DNA of 64,000 nt from DASPFV01 sp035620975 (GTDB lineage: Bacteria > Acidobacteriota > Vicinamibacteria > Vicinamibacterales > 2-12-FULL-66-21): contig DASPFV010000340.1 of NCBI GenBank assembly GCA_035620975.1, positions 1 to 64,000 on the forward strand. Reading direction: 5' to 3'. The translations under genes and the position numbers were made by a program. Each line of letters begins with the position of its first letter. Position 1 is the stretch's first letter. The notes beneath the pieces are model-generated. The model was given only the letters and a program-made list of their open reading frames with translations, was not told the origin of the DNA and did not search any database. Shown one piece after another: positions 27,007 through 35,096 of this stretch.

Positions 27007-27089
27007 CAGTTCAGAGCTGCCAGTCTCCAGCTGTTGACGAGTTTGTACGCCCCCGGCTGAAGGTCACCACACCCCTGCTCTCTCTCCCG

Positions 27090-27150
27090 AATCCGCGGGA
27101 GTCCGCGTTCATCCGCGTCCCGTGACGAACAGATCCAAGGGTATCCGCGT
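27090..27150 (-). repeat. ATCCGCG repeats after the HAD nucleotidase-like stop
   Basis: On the plus strand this reads ATCCGCGGGAGTCCGCGTTC followed by ATCCGCGTCCCGT and, after a gap, TATCCGCGTAC. On the minus strand it is the GCGGAT family, again downstream and in the sense of the gene ending at 27164. It is the same family as at 5665, 26728 and 49119. Confidence 0.65.
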
Positions 27151-27163
27151 ACCACTGGCGCAA

Positions 27164-27856
27164 TCAGCGACTCCAGCCGACCAGCGTCGCCAGCTTCTGC
27201 AGGAGGTTCGGGTTGGTCTGGACGAGCGTCGCCCGCTCGAGGATCTCCAGCGCCTGACCGATGCCGGCCGTGACGCCGATGCCCAGCTTGCGCGCGCTCG
27301 CGATCGCCGCTTCGTTCGAGCCCCGCGCGACGAGGAGCGGGCGGGCGTTGGAGTCCGCGATCATGTCGAGGCAGTGCTGGGCGCTGTCGTCGACGTGGTA
27401 GTCGAGCCGCAGTGCACCCGCCGCGGCTCCGCGGGCGCCGCCGATGACCAGCACCGACGGCAGGTCGAAGCCCTGCGCGACGAGCCAGCGCTGCGTCTGG
27501 CGCTGGACGGTATCCCCCTCCGTGGCGGGCCGCTGCGTGAGGAAGAACACTTCCCAGCGGTACTTCAGCATCAGCTCGTGAATTCGCCTCACCGCACCCG
27601 GCTCGAGCGGGGCAAGCGTCGTCCAGAAGTCAGGGGTGCTTTCGATGACCTGCCAGATGGCGTCCCGGCGGCGGCGGAGATCGCGTGCGCCGTCGGGCGA
27701 CGGCTTCGCCGTGCCGGCCTGGCGCGCTTCCTCGCGCTCCGGGGGATCGACGTCGCCGTCGGCCGCGGGCCCGAACAGGCGCGACTCGACCTGGTGGTAC
27801 GCCGCGGCGAAATCGGCCAGCACGCCGTCCATGTCGAAGCCGATCCGGAGCGGCAT
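27164..27856 (-). CDS. HAD-family protein resembling 5'(3')-deoxyribonucleotidase
   Basis: A 230-residue cytoplasmic HAD hydrolase. Motif I is RIGFDMDGVLADF at the very N-terminus, with the two catalytic Asp residues. Motif II is FFLTQRP. Motif IV is LDYHVDDSAQHC with paired Asp. The helical cap lies between residues about 20 and 90. The architecture fits the NT5C group, but the cap is divergent and the substrate is uncertain. It is downstream of the M20 peptidase on the same strand (81 nt apart) and converges with the receptor gene across the terminator region. Confidence 0.75.
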   Translation of the reverse strand: MPLRIGFDMDGVLADFAAAYHQVESRLFGPAADGDVDPPEREEARQAGTAKPSPDGARDLRRRRDAIWQVIESTPDFWTTLAPLEPGAVRRIHELMLKYRWEVFFLTQRPATEGDTVQRQTQRWLVAQGFDLPSVLVIGGARGAAAGALRLDYHVDDSAQHCLDMIADSNARPLLVARGSNEAAIASARKLGIGVTAGIGQALEILERATLVQTNPNLLQKLATLVGWSR

Positions 27857-27937
27857 GTCAGCGCACGTCCGCGGGCAGGAGGAGGCTGGAGGGCACGCGC
27901 CGCGATCGTTGCATCGGAGCGAAGCTAATTGTACAGG

Positions 27938-29308
27938 TCACTGCGCCTGCGCGATCTCGTCATACAGGTGCGCCGACGCGATGATGCCCCCGTGGAAGTT
28001 GCCGAGATCGAGCTTCTCGTTCGGCGCGTGCGCGTTCTCGTCTGGCAGGCCGACCCCGAAGAGCACGGACGGAAGGCCCAGGATCTCCTGGAACGTGGCG
28101 ACCACCGGGATCGAGCCGCCCTCGCGGTTGAAGACGGGCGCCTTGCCGAAGCCCTTTTCGATCGCCCGGCCCGCGGCCTGCACGTAGGGGTTGTCGAAGT
28201 CGGTCATCCAGGGCTTCCCGCCGTGCATGCGGGTCACTTTCAGCTCGACGGTCTTCGGCGTCACCTTGCGGACGTAGGCCTCGAACAGCTCGGCGATCCT
28301 GTCGGGATTCTGGTCCGGAACGAGGCGCATGCTGACCTTCGCCATCGAGACGGCCGGAATGACCGTCTTCGCGCCCTCTCCGGTGAAGCCCGAGAGCAGG
28401 CCGTTGACCTCGAAGGTCGGCCGCGCCCAGACTCGCTCGAGCGTGGTGTAGCCGCTCTCGCCGAACAGCTTCGGCGCGCCCAGCTCCTTGCGGTAGCGGG
28501 TCTCGTTGAACGGCAGCCTCTTGAACTCCGCGCGCTCTTCGTCGCGCAGCGGCCGGACGTGCTCGTAGAACCCCGGGATGCGGACGCGGCCGCCGCGATC
28601 CTTCATCTGCGCGAGCACCTGGGCCAGGACCATCGCCGGATTGGCCACCGCGCCGCCAAACGAGCCCGAGTGCAGATCACTCTTCGTGCCGCGGAGATCG
28701 ATCTGGAAGTACACGAGGCCGCGCAGACCGTAGCAGATGGACGGGATGCCGCGGTCGAACATGGGAGAGTCGGAGATCACCACCACGTCCGCGGCGAGCT
28801 CGTCGCGATGGGCCTTGACGAACTCGTCGAGGTTGGCGGAGCCGACTTCCTCCTCGCCTTCGAGGATGATCCGGATGTTGACCGGGAGGCGGCCGTTCTG
28901 CTTCATGTGGGCCTCGATGGCCTTGAAGTGCATGAAGACCTGCCCCTTGTCATCGGCCGCGCCGCGCGCGTAGATCTCGCCGTCGCGCACCGTGGCCTCG
29001 AACGGCGGCGACTCCCACAGGTTCAGCGGGTCGACGGGCTGCACGTCGTAGTGCCCGTAGAAGAGGATCGTCGGCGCCCCCTCGGCGGCCAGCCAGTCGC
29101 CGTAGACGACCGGGTTGCCAGGCGTCTCGATCAGCCGGACGTTCTGCAGGCCGATGCGGCGCATCTCGTCCGCCGTCCACTCCGCGCACTGCCGCACGTC
29201 GGCCGCATGCTCCGGCAGCGCGCTGATGCTGGGAATCGCGAGGTAGGCCTTCAGCTCCTCGACGTAGCGGTCACGATGGGTGTTGATGAAATCGATGATG
29301 TTGGTCAT
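27938..29308 (-). CDS. M20-family dipeptidase / metallopeptidase
   Basis: A 456-residue cytoplasmic di-zinc peptidase of the M20A CPG2/CNDP type. Metal and catalytic residues are all visible: GHYDVQP (His, Asp), RGAADDKGQ (bridging Asp), EGEEEVGS (general base Glu and metal Glu), SDSPM (Asp), and the C-terminal His in ENAHAPNE. The lid/dimer domain carries LHSGSFGG with the oxyanion His. It likely hydrolyses dipeptides or acylated amino acids. The start ATG at 29308 directly precedes the family-typical MTNIIDFINTHRDRYVEEL segment. A GAGGACC sequence lies 5-11 nt upstream. Confidence 0.92.
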   Translation of the reverse strand: MTNIIDFINTHRDRYVEELKAYLAIPSISALPEHAADVRQCAEWTADEMRRIGLQNVRLIETPGNPVVYGDWLAAEGAPTILFYGHYDVQPVDPLNLWESPPFEATVRDGEIYARGAADDKGQVFMHFKAIEAHMKQNGRLPVNIRIILEGEEEVGSANLDEFVKAHRDELAADVVVISDSPMFDRGIPSICYGLRGLVYFQIDLRGTKSDLHSGSFGGAVANPAMVLAQVLAQMKDRGGRVRIPGFYEHVRPLRDEERAEFKRLPFNETRYRKELGAPKLFGESGYTTLERVWARPTFEVNGLLSGFTGEGAKTVIPAVSMAKVSMRLVPDQNPDRIAELFEAYVRKVTPKTVELKVTRMHGGKPWMTDFDNPYVQAAGRAIEKGFGKAPVFNREGGSIPVVATFQEILGLPSVLFGVGLPDENAHAPNEKLDLGNFHGGIIASAHLYDEIAQAQ

Positions 29309-29371
29309 CTTGGTCCTCGCACCCAGGGCACTCTTCGCCACCTCCGCACCCCGGGCACCTACTGCGGAATT

Positions 29372-29526
29372 CACTTGAGTCGCACATGCACGAACCGACG
29401 GTCAGGGCGATCTCACGATGGGACGAAGATACGATGCGTTGTCTTCTTCAGGAAATCATCGTGCCATCGTCGCATCGTTCCATCGTGATTGCCGCGGGCT
29501 CGTGCATGCAATAGCGAACGCAAGTG
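29372..29526. repeat. 155-bp intergenic element with terminal inverted arms (copy 1 of 2)
   Basis: The left arm starts CACTTGAGTCGC and includes CATGCACGA. The right arm is its complement (TCGTGCATG ... GCAAGTG). Inside is a second inverted pair, CACGATGG with CCATCGTG, and ACGATGCG with CGCATCGT. The centre TTCTTCAGG...ATCATCGTG is shared with the element at 38448-38571. It is non-coding and could be a MITE-like remnant or a structured RNA. The 245-nt gap 29309-29553 holds nothing else except GGTGC-rich words next to the M20 start. Confidence 0.6.
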
Positions 29527-29553
29527 ATTATCGGGGTAGGTGCGTCTAACCGG

Positions 29554-30405
29554 TTAGGGCACCTGTGGCACCTGAATGGGCAATCCCTCCCTGTCGCCCC
29601 ACTCTTTCCATGATCCGACGTAATTGCGGACGCGCGGATACCCCAGGAGGCGCAGCGCGAGGTAGGCGTGAGCGGCGCGGTAGCCGCCCTGGCAGTACGC
29701 GATCACCTCGCGATCCGGGGTCACGCCCGCGGTCTCGTACAGCTGTTTCAGCTCCGCGGCCGGCTTGAACTCCCCCTCCGGCGTGAGGTTGCGCGTCCAC
29801 TCGACGTGGACGGCGCCGGGGATCGCGCCGCCTCGCTTCGCGCGCACGGTCCTGCCGCAGTACTCGTCGTCGGAGCGGGCGTCGAGCAGGACCGCATCCT
29901 CGCGGTCGATGGCGGCGTGCACGTCGCGCCAGGTGGCGAGCCTGTTGCCCTCCCGGCTGCCGGTCCAGTCGCTCTTCGGCGGCGGACTTGCGTCCCGCGT
30001 GACCGGAAGCCCCGCACGCTGCCACGCGCCGAAGCCGCCGTCCAGCAGGCGCACCGACGGGTGCCCGAAGTACTCGAGGAACCAGAACGCGCGCGCGGCG
30101 CGCACGCCGGACTGGTCGTCGTAGACGATCACGGGCGTCGTGCGATCGACCCCGTGGATCGCCAGCACGTGCTCGATCATCCACATGAACGCCTCGAGCG
30201 GCGCCGGATCCGTGTCGATCAGGCTGACGCCCCACAGATCGACATGAATGGCCCCCGGCACGTGCCCCGTCGCGAAGGCCTCCGGGGGACGCAGATCCAG
30301 GACGAGCGGCTGCGCCTCGCCGCCCGCCAGCGTGTCGGCCAGCTCGCGCGGCGAGATCAGGAGCTCCGGCCGCGCGTAGCCCTTTTGGGTCGGCATCTGC
30401 ACCAT
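29554..30405 (-). CDS. Two-domain rhodanese-type sulfurtransferase
   Basis: A 283-residue tandem rhodanese protein (thiosulfate or 3-mercaptopyruvate sulfurtransferase). The inactive N-terminal domain spans about residues 12-135 (LVLDLRPPEAFATGHVPGAI ... VIVYDDQSGVRAARAFWFL). The catalytic domain spans 160-283, with the persulfide cysteine in YCQGGYR (C238). The CQGGYR loop differs from the CRxGx[RT] of classical rhodanese and the CGSGVTA of mercaptopyruvate enzymes, so donor preference is open. Three in-frame Met codons lie at 30420, 30405 and 30396. I chose 30405 because AGGT lies just upstream of it; the region further upstream is GGTTC repeat. Confidence 0.88.
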   Translation of the reverse strand: MVQMPTQKGYARPELLISPRELADTLAGGEAQPLVLDLRPPEAFATGHVPGAIHVDLWGVSLIDTDPAPLEAFMWMIEHVLAIHGVDRTTPVIVYDDQSGVRAARAFWFLEYFGHPSVRLLDGGFGAWQRAGLPVTRDASPPPKSDWTGSREGNRLATWRDVHAAIDREDAVLLDARSDDEYCGRTVRAKRGGAIPGAVHVEWTRNLTPEGEFKPAAELKQLYETAGVTPDREVIAYCQGGYRAAHAYLALRLLGYPRVRNYVGSWKEWGDREGLPIQVPQVP

Positions 30406-30420
30406 ATTACCTGCAACCAT

Positions 30421-30505
30421 TACGTCGAACCTGGAACCCGGAACCAGGAACCCGGAACCGAACCGTGAACCTGGCACCAGGAACCCTGAACCTGGAATTC
30501 GGACC
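30421..30505 (-). repeat. GGTTC repeat tract after the NCS2 permease stop
   Basis: On the plus strand it is a run of GAACC words (for example GGAACCCGGAACCAGGAACC). On the minus strand, the sense of the permease that ends at 30510, it is the GGTTC family. The tract fills the whole gap between the permease and the sulfurtransferase. Confidence 0.7.
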
Positions 30506-30509
30506 ACCC

Positions 30510-31835
30510 TCACCCCGCCATCCAGGCGTACCGCAGGAGGAACAGGCCCGCGAAGAGGAACACCAGCCAGTGCGCCTCGCGACCGCGGCCGGTCCCGAGC
30601 TTGAGGACGACGTAGGCAATGAAGCCGAACGCGATGCCGTCGGTGATGCTCACCGCGAGCGGCATGAGGACGATCGTCAGGAACGCGGGAATGGCCTCCG
30701 TGGGATCGTCCCACGCAATGCGCCGCACGCTGCCGATCATCATCGTCCCGACCAGGATGAGCGCCGGCGCCACGATGGGGTGCAGGGTGACGCCCGACGC
30801 CCCCGGGTGGCCGCCGCCAATCATACGGACGAGCGGGTAGAAGAAGAGCGCCAGGAGGAACAGGGCGGCAGTGATCACGTTGGCGAGGCCGGTCCGTCCA
30901 CCTGCGGCGACGCCGGTCGAGCTCTCGATGTAGGCCGTGACCGTGGACGTCCCGAGTCCGGCGCCGATGACGGTGCCGGCCGCGTCGGCGAGGAGCGCCT
31001 GCCGCGCGCGCGGGAGCGTGCCGTCCCGCATCAGGCCGGCCTGGCTGGCGACGCCGACCAGCGTGCCGACGGAATCGAACAGCGCCAGGAAGAAGAACAC
31101 GAAGATCACGGGCAGCATGCCGGGTGTCAGGGCTCCGATGACGTCGAGGCGCAGCAGCGTGGGCGCGATCGACGGCGGCGCGCTCAGCAGGCCCTCGTAG
31201 CGCACCAGTCCCGTCAGGAGGCCAATCGCGGTCGCGGCGAGGATCCCGAGCAGCAGCGCGCCGCGCACGCCGCGCGCCATCAGCACCGCAGTCGTGGCGA
31301 GGCCGGCCAGCGCGAGGAGCGTCACCGGCGACTGCAGGTCGCCGAGCGCCACGAGGGTGCCGGGGGCGCCGGTCACGATCCCGGCCCACTCCAGCCCGAT
31401 CAACGCGACCAGGAGGCCGATGCCCACGGCGATCGCGTGTTTGAGCGAGTCCGGGATGGCCGTGATCAGCCGCTCGCGCAGTCCGATCCCGGCGGTGAGG
31501 ATGAAGATCACGCCCGCGATGGCCACGGCGCCGAGGGCGATTTCCCAGCGCACGCCCATACCACCGACCACCGTGAAGGCGAAAAAGAAGTTGTGCCCCA
31601 TCGCCGGGGCCACGGCGATCGGATAGTTCGCGAGCAGGCCCATGAGCAGGGTCGCCGCCGCGCTCGCGAGGCAGGTCGCCACGAGGACGGCCCCCGCGTC
31701 CATGCCGGCCGCGCCGAGCACGGCCGGTTGGACGAAGATGATGTAGGCCATCGTCAGAAACGTCGTCACGCCGGCGAGGATCTCGGTTCTGATCGTGGTC
31801 CCGTGGGCGCGAAGCCGGAAGCGTCGGTCGAGCAC
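30510..31835 (-). CDS. NCS2-family purine permease (adenine/guanine type)
   Basis: A 441-residue inner-membrane symporter with about 12-14 helices. The N-terminus VLDRRFRLRAHGTTIRTEIL followed by AGVTTFLTMAYIIFVQPAVL is the standard opening of AzgA/PbuG-type NCS2 proteins and fixes the GTG start at 31835. Other landmarks are NYPIAVAPAMGHNFFFAFTV (substrate helix), FFLALFDSVGTLVGVA and SSTGVAAGGRTGLANV. Predicted substrates are adenine, guanine or hypoxanthine with protons. It is transcribed away from the membrane-protein gene at 31911. The downstream sulfurtransferase may be co-transcribed across the repeat tract. Confidence 0.92.
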   Translation of the reverse strand: MLDRRFRLRAHGTTIRTEILAGVTTFLTMAYIIFVQPAVLGAAGMDAGAVLVATCLASAAATLLMGLLANYPIAVAPAMGHNFFFAFTVVGGMGVRWEIALGAVAIAGVIFILTAGIGLRERLITAIPDSLKHAIAVGIGLLVALIGLEWAGIVTGAPGTLVALGDLQSPVTLLALAGLATTAVLMARGVRGALLLGILAATAIGLLTGLVRYEGLLSAPPSIAPTLLRLDVIGALTPGMLPVIFVFFFLALFDSVGTLVGVASQAGLMRDGTLPRARQALLADAAGTVIGAGLGTSTVTAYIESSTGVAAGGRTGLANVITAALFLLALFFYPLVRMIGGGHPGASGVTLHPIVAPALILVGTMMIGSVRRIAWDDPTEAIPAFLTIVLMPLAVSITDGIAFGFIAYVVLKLGTGRGREAHWLVFLFAGLFLLRYAWMAG

Positions 31836-31910
31836 GACCCGCAGGATACCCGCAAGGGCGCCCGCGGGAAACGCTTGACGCCGCTGGCTTTGCTGTGCAA
31901 AGTTACTGGG

Positions 31911-32528
31911 ATGGACCTCCCGCGCGCGCTGGCCGATGTCGCGCGCATCCAGGATCAGATCACCAAGGCGGAGGTCTATCGCGGCTACCGCTCCGTGCCC
32001 GTCGCGGCGTCGGGGGTCGTCGGCCTGGCCGCGGCCGCCGTTCAGCCGTCCGAGTACGGCGCGGGCGATCCCCTGGGGTTCGTGGTCTACTGGTCGGTCG
32101 TCGCCGGGCTCGCCGCGGCGATCGGCCTCAGCGAGATCCTGTATGCCTACGTGACGACCGACAGCGCGGTGGCGCGCCGGCGCACGCGCCGCGTGACGGG
32201 TCAGTTCCTGCCGGCGGTCGGCGCGGCCATCATCATCACGGTGAGCTTCGTCCATCTGAGCGCCGCGCTGGTGTCGCTCCTGCCGGGCATCTGGGCCATC
32301 TGCTTCGGCGTCGGGACGTTCGCATCGCGGCCCTTCCTGCCGCGCGCGAGCGGCTGGGTCGGGCTCTACTATTACGCGATGGGAGTGCTGCTGCTGTGGA
32401 CGGCCGGCGGGCCGGAACATCTGAGCGGCTGGTCCGTCGGCGCAGTGTTCGGGATCGGGCAGTTCTTCGCGTCGGCAGTGCTGTATGTGAGCCTCGAGCG
32501 CGAGCCTGCAGGGGAGCAGGGGTCATGA
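31911..32528 (+). CDS. Hypothetical membrane protein paired with a winged-helix regulator
   Basis: A 205-residue protein not matching a family I can name. The N-terminal 25 residues (DLPRALADVARIQDQITKAE) are amphipathic, followed by six or so predicted transmembrane helices with a basic loop (VARRRTRRVTG). It overlaps the next gene, a winged-helix regulator, by 4 nt (ATGA). The pair probably works together, for example as a membrane sensor and regulator. Upstream, TTGACG (31875-31880), a 17-bp spacer and CAAAGT (31898-31903) lie 7 nt before the ATG, again a leaderless-like promoter. The long in-frame extension upstream is the shadow of the permease gene. Confidence 0.7.
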   Translation: MDLPRALADVARIQDQITKAEVYRGYRSVPVAASGVVGLAAAAVQPSEYGAGDPLGFVVYWSVVAGLAAAIGLSEILYAYVTTDSAVARRRTRRVTGQFLPAVGAAIIITVSFVHLSAALVSLLPGIWAICFGVGTFASRPFLPRASGWVGLYYYAMGVLLLWTAGGPEHLSGWSVGAVFGIGQFFASAVLYVSLEREPAGEQGS

Positions 32529-32926
32529 CCAGGAAACGACGGGGCCCGGACGCCCTCCAGTCGGGACGCTTCGCCTACGAGGGGCTCGATCGCGTGCTGC
32601 ACGAGAAGGCGCGGCTGGGCATCATGACCTCGCTGGTCATGCGCCCGGAGGGGCTGTTGTTCTCGGATCTGAAGCGGCTCTGTGCGCTCACGGACGGCAA
32701 CCTGAGCCGGCACCTCGACGTGCTCAGGGAGGCAGGCCTGGTCGAGGTGTGGAAGGGATTCGAGGGCCGGCGGCCCCACACCCTGTGCCGGCTGTCAACG
32801 GAAGGACGCCAGCGATTCCTCGCATACCTCGAGGAGCTCGAGCAGGTGATTCGCGACGCGATGCCGAAAGCCGCACGCCGCGCCGACCGCGTGCCCGACG
32901 TCCCGCCCGGCTTTCAGCCGGCTTGA
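32525..32926 (+). CDS. Winged-helix transcriptional regulator (MarR/ArsR-like, HTH_34 type)
   Basis: A 133-residue DNA-binding protein. The recognition region is FSDLKRLCALTDGNLSRHLD followed by VLREAGLVEVWKGFEGRRPH, a winged helix of the type that follows dimeric MarR/ArsR-like folds. The C-terminal helix ELEQVIRDAMP probably dimerises. There is no metal or ligand site evident. It is translationally coupled to the membrane protein upstream. Its 3' end overlaps the convergent MBL gene by 13 nt. Confidence 0.85.
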   Translation: MTRKRRGPDALQSGRFAYEGLDRVLHEKARLGIMTSLVMRPEGLLFSDLKRLCALTDGNLSRHLDVLREAGLVEVWKGFEGRRPHTLCRLSTEGRQRFLAYLEELEQVIRDAMPKAARRADRVPDVPPGFQPA

Positions 32927-33681
32927 ACCCACGCCTCTCCGCGGGGCTCGACCCGGCCTTCCCGCTGCAGCTTGAGCAGATGCGCCAGCACGGTCTCGGC
33001 CGCCGCGGCCTGCAGCGCCTCCGGGAGGCCGCGGTAGATCGACGCGGCAATTTCCTCCGCCGTTCGCTCGCCGCGCGAGAGCGCGGCCAGCACCTGCCGG
33101 TCGCGCTGCTCGCGATGCCGCAGGTAGCTGTCAATGAGCTCCGCCGGGTTCTCGATCACTGGACCGTGTCCCGGCAGCAACCTGGCCGGTTCCAGTGCGC
33201 GGACGCGGCGGAGCGACTCCAGGTATGCCGTCAGATCGCCTCCCCGCCTCGCCGGAATGACGATCGTGCCGCCCGAGCGCGCCAGATCCCCGCAGAAGAG
33301 ATCTCCCGACTCCTGGTCGTGGAAGCAGCAGTGATCGGCCGCATGTCCCGGTGTCGCCAGCACGCGCACCGAACCGTCTCCCGCATGAACGCGTTCGTCG
33401 TCTCGAAGCGGGTCATCCCCGGTCCCCAGCTGGCGGACGCGGACTCCCGGCCATCGCTCGAAAAGTCGCGGCACTCCCGATGCGTGGTCCACGTGCCCGT
33501 GCGTGATCAGCACGAGCGCCAGCGCCCGGCCGGAGAGCGCGCGGTCAAGGGCCTCCAGGTGCTCCGGCTTCCCGACGCCGGCGTCGATGAGCGTGGGAAT
33601 CCGCCCGGTCAGCAGCCAGGTGTTGTTCCCGGTCGGGCCGGTCCAGGTCGACGCGTTGCCGGCAGGCAGCAGCAGAGGCAC
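32914..33681 (-). CDS. MBL-fold metallo-hydrolase with C-terminal winged helix (LACTB2-like)
   Basis: A 255-residue metallo-beta-lactamase-fold protein. Zinc ligands: THGHVDHASG (HxHxDH), the His in ATPGHAADHCCF, FCGDLA (bridging Asp) and LPGHGPVI (last His). Residues about 195-250 form a small winged helix (RTAEEIAASIYRGLPEALQA), the arrangement of the LACTB2/beta-lactamase-like nucleic-acid or thioester hydrolases. No signal peptide is present. The exact substrate is unknown. It converges on and overlaps the regulator gene, and lies 11 nt downstream of the outer-membrane barrel stop region on the opposite side. Confidence 0.85.
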   Translation of the reverse strand: MPLLLPAGNASTWTGPTGNNTWLLTGRIPTLIDAGVGKPEHLEALDRALSGRALALVLITHGHVDHASGVPRLFERWPGVRVRQLGTGDDPLRDDERVHAGDGSVRVLATPGHAADHCCFHDQESGDLFCGDLARSGGTIVIPARRGGDLTAYLESLRRVRALEPARLLPGHGPVIENPAELIDSYLRHREQRDRQVLAALSRGERTAEEIAASIYRGLPEALQAAAAETVLAHLLKLQREGRVEPRGEAWVQAG

Positions 33682-33692
33682 GGAGACGGGAG

Positions 33693-35096
33693 TCAGAAGT
33701 CGTGTCTCAGTCGAAGATACCCGAAGTCGTTCCGGCTGTACCGGCCCACGAACCCTTCGCCGGTTCCGGCGAACCAGCCGACGGACGCCTCGAGGGTCAG
33801 GTTGTCGCGGAGGCTCGTCGTCGCGATCACGCGCAGGAACGTCGTGCGCTCGGTGGCATTGTAGAGGCCAAACGTCCGCAATCGGAAGCGTTCCCGGGCG
33901 AACGTGCGATCGGCCGAGCCGATGAACGACACGTCCTGCCGGCCGTCGTCGTTCGTGCCGTCTGCGCGCACCAGCGGCTCATCGTAGCTCTCGCGCTGGA
34001 ACAGCACGGTGCCGCTGATCGTGTACGCGCCCGCGCGCCGGTCGATGCCGGCCCCGGCTTCGAACGAGCGTCCGGGGACCGCCGTGACGTCGAACGACTG
34101 AAAGGCGCCTTCGGGCGTGGCCGCCACCTCGGCCCTCATCGCCCAGGGCCCGCGCACGGTCTCGAAGTCGGCGCCAATCAGGGTGAACCTCGGATGCGTC
34201 GTCTCCACCTCGAGGACCGGAGCGGGAACAGCCTGTGGCGGCAGTCGGTAGAGCGCGAACGGCTCGAATCCGCGGTACACAATTACGCTCAGGTCGGCAC
34301 GCCCGGCGGTCACGGTGACGCGCGCGCCCCCCTGGGCATTGCGCAACGTCACCGCAGGTTCCCGCTCGACGATCGCGACCTCGGTGGGACCGCACGCCTC
34401 GCCCGCGCAGGGGACCGCCGGGGCGGCGAGTTCCGCGAGGTTGAACGGCGACGTCGGCTCGTCGAGCTGATCGAACCGGCCCCGCCGGAACACAGGGACG
34501 TAGATTCCTTCCACCGTCATCGAGGCCGATGGATACCAGCGGCCGCGGACGAGCGCCACCGGCAGGCGCGCCTCGTTGCGCCCCTCGAAGAAGAAACGCG
34601 ACACATCCAGCGGGTTCACCACGTCAGTCGGCTGAACTTCGTCGAGCGTGCCCCAGACCACGCGGGCGAAGCCGGCGGTCAGGTCCAGCGGGCCGCGGCG
34701 CCACTCCACGCTCGCGTCCTGCACCCGGAGAATGCCCGTAGTCACCCGCTCCGGCCGGCGCGCCAGCAGGCCCTCGGCGAACCCCGACGCTCTCACCCGC
34801 ACGTTCGCGGCCGGCTCGAACGACTCCTCCAGGAACACGCGTGAGCGCAGCTCGACCGTGTCATCACGATTCGGAACATAGTCGAGGAAGACCGCGACGT
34901 GCCCGGTCGGTCCCTGCGCTGCGGCGCCGGCCGGGGCCAGCACCACGAAAATGGCCACGCACGCGAATCGCCTCCGGAACTCGCGCAGCCTCTCTTGGAG
35001 GCATCCGTCGCACGTCCGCCTGAAGGCGGAGGCCACGGGATCCTGCCAGGGAGAGTTGAACCCGGACCCCGCGGCGTTCACCGAACGCGGGCTCAT
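33693..35096 (-). CDS. Outer-membrane beta-barrel protein of the MMPL operon
   Basis: A 467-residue protein whose mature part (from about residue 65, after a VVLAPAGAAAQ cleavage region) consists of alternating amphipathic strands (DASVEWRRGPLDLTAGFARV) ending YLRLRHDF, the terminal Phe of outer-membrane barrels. It resembles DUF1302-type barrels that accompany MMPL transporters, but I cannot assign the family firmly. Its ATG overlaps the transporter stop (ATGA), so it is coupled. The first 47 residues before the hydrophobic segment are unusually long for a signal peptide. They are encoded partly by a palindromic intergenic-type repeat, so the true start may be internal. Confidence 0.72.
   Translation of the reverse strand: MSPRSVNAAGSGFNSPWQDPVASAFRRTCDGCLQERLREFRRRFACVAIFVVLAPAGAAAQGPTGHVAVFLDYVPNRDDTVELRSRVFLEESFEPAANVRVRASGFAEGLLARRPERVTTGILRVQDASVEWRRGPLDLTAGFARVVWGTLDEVQPTDVVNPLDVSRFFFEGRNEARLPVALVRGRWYPSASMTVEGIYVPVFRRGRFDQLDEPTSPFNLAELAAPAVPCAGEACGPTEVAIVEREPAVTLRNAQGGARVTVTAGRADLSVIVYRGFEPFALYRLPPQAVPAPVLEVETTHPRFTLIGADFETVRGPWAMRAEVAATPEGAFQSFDVTAVPGRSFEAGAGIDRRAGAYTISGTVLFQRESYDEPLVRADGTNDDGRQDVSFIGSADRTFARERFRLRTFGLYNATERTTFLRVIATTSLRDNLTLEASVGWFAGTGEGFVGRYSRNDFGYLRLRHDF
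35015..35030. repeat. CCGCCT-GA-AGGCGG palindromic repeat inside the predicted barrel-protein N-terminus
   Basis: TCCGCCTGAAGGCGGA is a 16-bp near-perfect palindrome followed by GGCCACGG. On the plus strand it would encode HVRLKAEATG, a peptide I recall as the common translation of an intergenic repeat in Acidobacteriota. Its presence between the ATG at 35096 and the signal-peptide core suggests the 5' end of the barrel gene has been extended by repeat DNA. Confidence 0.5.
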
